From: Moraxella oblonga NBRC 102422
GTDB lineage: Bacteria > Pseudomonadota > Gammaproteobacteria > Pseudomonadales > Moraxellaceae
Length of the DNA stretch: 64,000 nucleotides
Direction of reading: 5' to 3'
Assembly: GCF_001598275.1 (NCBI RefSeq)
Contig: NZ_BCYQ01000011.1
Coordinates: forward strand, 27,468 to 91,467
Shown: positions 62,642 through 64,000 of the stretch, piece after piece
Layout: each line of letters starts with the position of its first letter
How positions within the stretch are numbered: the first letter of the stretch is position 1
Translations under genes and position numbers: made by a program
Notes under the pieces: model-generated
Told to the model about the DNA's origin: nothing
The model's input: only the letters and a program-made list of their open reading frames with translations
Database searches by the model: none

Positions 62642-63655
62642 ATGGCAACTACCCCAAAACAACCCACCACCACAGCCGTCATGCCCAAAACCATGAGCGA
62701 GCTTGAAGATATCCTAAACCACGCCACGCCCGAAGAGCTTGCGGATTTTAGCCAATTACTAAACCAATACATTCCTGCCAGCCAAGTCATTAGCCAAATC
62801 CGTGCCGACAAATCCAAAGACAACGAACTTGCCCCCAACTGGCAAGATGGTGTTTACCCCTACAAGAACCGCCTAAGTCGCAAAAACTACGAAGCCCAAA
62901 AATACAAACTACAAATAGAACTGCTCAAACTACAAAAGCACGTTAAGACCACAGGACAAAAAATTGTGATTTTGTTTGAAGGGCGAGACGCGGCAGGCAA
63001 AGGCGGTACGATTAAACGCTTTATGGAGCACCTCAACCCACGTGGTGCAAGGGTTGTTGCTTTGGAAAAACCCACCGAAACCGAACGTGGTCAATGGTAC
63101 TTTCAGCGTTATGTTCAGCATTTGCCAACTGCAGGTGAGATTGTGCTGTTTGACCGCTCATGGTATAACCGTGCGGTAGTAGAGCGTGTGATGGGCTTTT
63201 GTACCGATGAAGAATATTCTACTTTCATGCGTCAAGTTCCTTTGTTTGAAAAAATGCTCACCGATTCTGGCATTCATCTCATCAAATTTTGGTTTTCAGT
63301 AAGTCGCAACGAACAAAAAGCCCGCTTTGACAGTCGTAGCAAAGACCCACTAAAACAATGGAAATTATCGCCCGTAGACTTAGCTTCCCTCAAAAAATGG
63401 GACGAGTACACCGTTGCCAAAGAAAATATGTTCTTTAATACAGATACCACCGAAGCCCCTTGGATTGTCATCAAATCTGACTGTAAAAAACGTGCCAGAT
63501 TGAACGCCATGCGTTATGTACTCAACAAAATGATCTACAACGACAAAGACCAAGAACAAATCGGCAAAGTGGACCCACTCATCGTAGGACGTGCAGGTGC
63601 ATTGTACGAAACTGCTGAAAAAGACCAATTGATGATTGGTTATAACGCCAAATAA
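62642..63655 (+). CDS. ppk2: Polyphosphate kinase 2
   Basis: The 337-residue P-loop enzyme phosphorylates GDP or ADP (reversibly) from polyphosphate. It has Walker A EGRDAAGKGGTIKRF (about residues 115-129), FQRYVQHLPTAGEIVLFDRSWYNRAVVERVMGF and the lid segment. The N-terminal 60 residues form an additional helical region. The length and one-domain form fit class I PPK2. A terminator follows. Confidence 0.93.
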   Translation: MATTPKQPTTTAVMPKTMSELEDILNHATPEELADFSQLLNQYIPASQVISQIRADKSKDNELAPNWQDGVYPYKNRLSRKNYEAQKYKLQIELLKLQKHVKTTGQKIVILFEGRDAAGKGGTIKRFMEHLNPRGARVVALEKPTETERGQWYFQRYVQHLPTAGEIVLFDRSWYNRAVVERVMGFCTDEEYSTFMRQVPLFEKMLTDSGIHLIKFWFSVSRNEQKARFDSRSKDPLKQWKLSPVDLASLKKWDEYTVAKENMFFNTDTTEAPWIVIKSDCKKRARLNAMRYVLNKMIYNDKDQEQIGKVDPLIVGRAGALYETAEKDQLMIGYNAK

Positions 63656-63667
63656 TCATCACCAGTT

Positions 63668-63696
63668 AAACATGGGTCATCATTGACCCATGTTTT
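63668..63696 (+). terminator. Intrinsic terminator of the PPK2 gene
   Basis: AAACATGGGTCA pairs perfectly with TGACCCATGTTT around TCAT, followed by T. Confidence 0.92.
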
Positions 63697-63724
63697 TGTT
63701 ATACTTACAGAAGCTACGACTTGC

Positions 63725-63814
63725 GGTAATTTTTAGGTTTGTTAGGCGTGTTGTTTTTGTTAAAAATTTTGGGTTTTGCAAGCAAAGCCCAAATTACGGG
63801 CTGAAAAAATTACC
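63725..63814. repeat. Palindromic repeat at the right end, first element
   Basis: Outer arms GGTAATTTTT (63725-63734) and AAAAATTACC (63805-63814) are perfect. Inside, TTGGGTTTTGC (63769-63779) pairs with GCAAAGCCCAA (63782-63792) with one G-U. The whole is non-coding. Confidence 0.55.
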
Positions 63815-63834
63815 ACAAAATCGGTTTTGGAAGT

Positions 63835-63923
63835 CCGTAGGTTGGGTTGAACGACAGTGAAACCCAACATTAAACTCAAACCTTGAATTTGTTGGGTTTC
63901 GTTTTACTCAACCCAACCTACGG
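63835..63923. repeat. GTAGGTTGGGTT palindromic repeat
   Basis: Outer arms CCGTAGGTTGGGTTGA (63835-63850) and TCAACCCAACCTACGG (63908-63923) are perfect 16-bp inverted repeats. Inner arms GAAACCCAAC (63859-63868) and GTTGGGTTTC (63891-63900) are also perfect. The motif GTAGGTTGGGTTGA..CGAAACCCAAC is a repeat found between genes in many bacterial genomes. Confidence 0.8.
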
Positions 63924-63941
63924 GCTACCTGAAAATAAAAA

Positions 63942-63974
63942 AGCCTGAAAAGGAATGTCTTCCATTTTCAGGCT
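63942..63974 (-). terminator. Terminator of a minus-strand gene beyond the window
   Basis: AGCCTGAAAA pairs with TTTTCAGGCT, with GGA/TCC inside. On the minus strand a run of six T follows, so it probably ends a gene lying to the right of position 64000. Confidence 0.65.
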
Positions 63975-64000
63975 ATTAAAAATCAGTTATCTGGACTTAA

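Noticed and set aside
63975..64000. The last codons of a minus-strand gene entering from the right
   Set aside because: A TGA at 63982-63984 on the minus strand is possible, but too little sequence is present to support a gene.

Overview
The window reads as a chromosome segment of a low-GC gammaproteobacterium of the family Moraxellaceae, most likely the genus Moraxella. This is inferred from protein character (DUF3360 permease, DUF3144 protein, CopB/FrpB-like receptor), gene neighbourhoods (amgK-murU divergent from lptD-surA), AT-rich spacers and promoters of the type TTTACA-17-TACAAT, often with an extended -10. No species was assigned by database search.

Layout, left to right. 0-3.7 kb is accessory: a TacT-like GNAT acetyltransferase, a DUF2269 gene broken by an in-frame stop, small membrane proteins, two tandem DCC-family thiol proteins and an SDR. 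3.7-11.3 kb is core: metK behind a structured leader RNA, a DUF3144 protein, RNase Z, transaldolase, a WG-repeat protein, rubredoxin (54 aa), an alpha/beta hydrolase, an NCS2 purine permease and rpsT. 11.3-20 kb holds a small ribbon-helix-helix protein, a DUF3360 permease, yacG-argD, a convergent apaH/rsmA/LysM-lipoprotein cluster, an RlpA-like protein, a HIT protein and a PH-like membrane protein broken by an in-frame stop. 20-26 kb holds mfd, ppiD and hupB.

26-35 kb carries folate (folK, folB) and aromatic amino-acid genes (pheA, tyrA, aroA), all on the minus strand. They are interrupted by AT-rich accessory genes of unknown function and a Phd/PIN toxin-antitoxin pair. 35-41.8 kb has adk, ccmFGHI (cytochrome c maturation) and a frameshifted DUF445 gene. 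42-48.3 kb has a Fur-box-controlled TonB-dependent receptor, then mrdA (PBP2), rsmD and a DUF3482 GTPase in an overlapping operon. 48.3-53.2 kb has rpiA, kptA, the 4.5S/SRP RNA and the murU-amgK cell-wall recycling pair. 53.3-63.7 kb has lptD and surA (outer-membrane biogenesis), sbcD and sbcC (DNA repair) separated by a solute-binding lipoprotein, and a PPK2 polyphosphate kinase. The right end is palindromic repeat DNA.

The most interesting non-coding signal is the metK leader: nested perfect stems, a hairpin, a possible pseudoknot and a T-tract. It looks like a transcription-terminating riboregulator, and I do not recognise it as a known SAM riboswitch class. Other items are a strong terminator abutting the sbcC start codon with no visible ribosome-binding site, a 14-bp inverted repeat straddling the rubredoxin promoter, three disrupted genes and several nested palindromic repeats.
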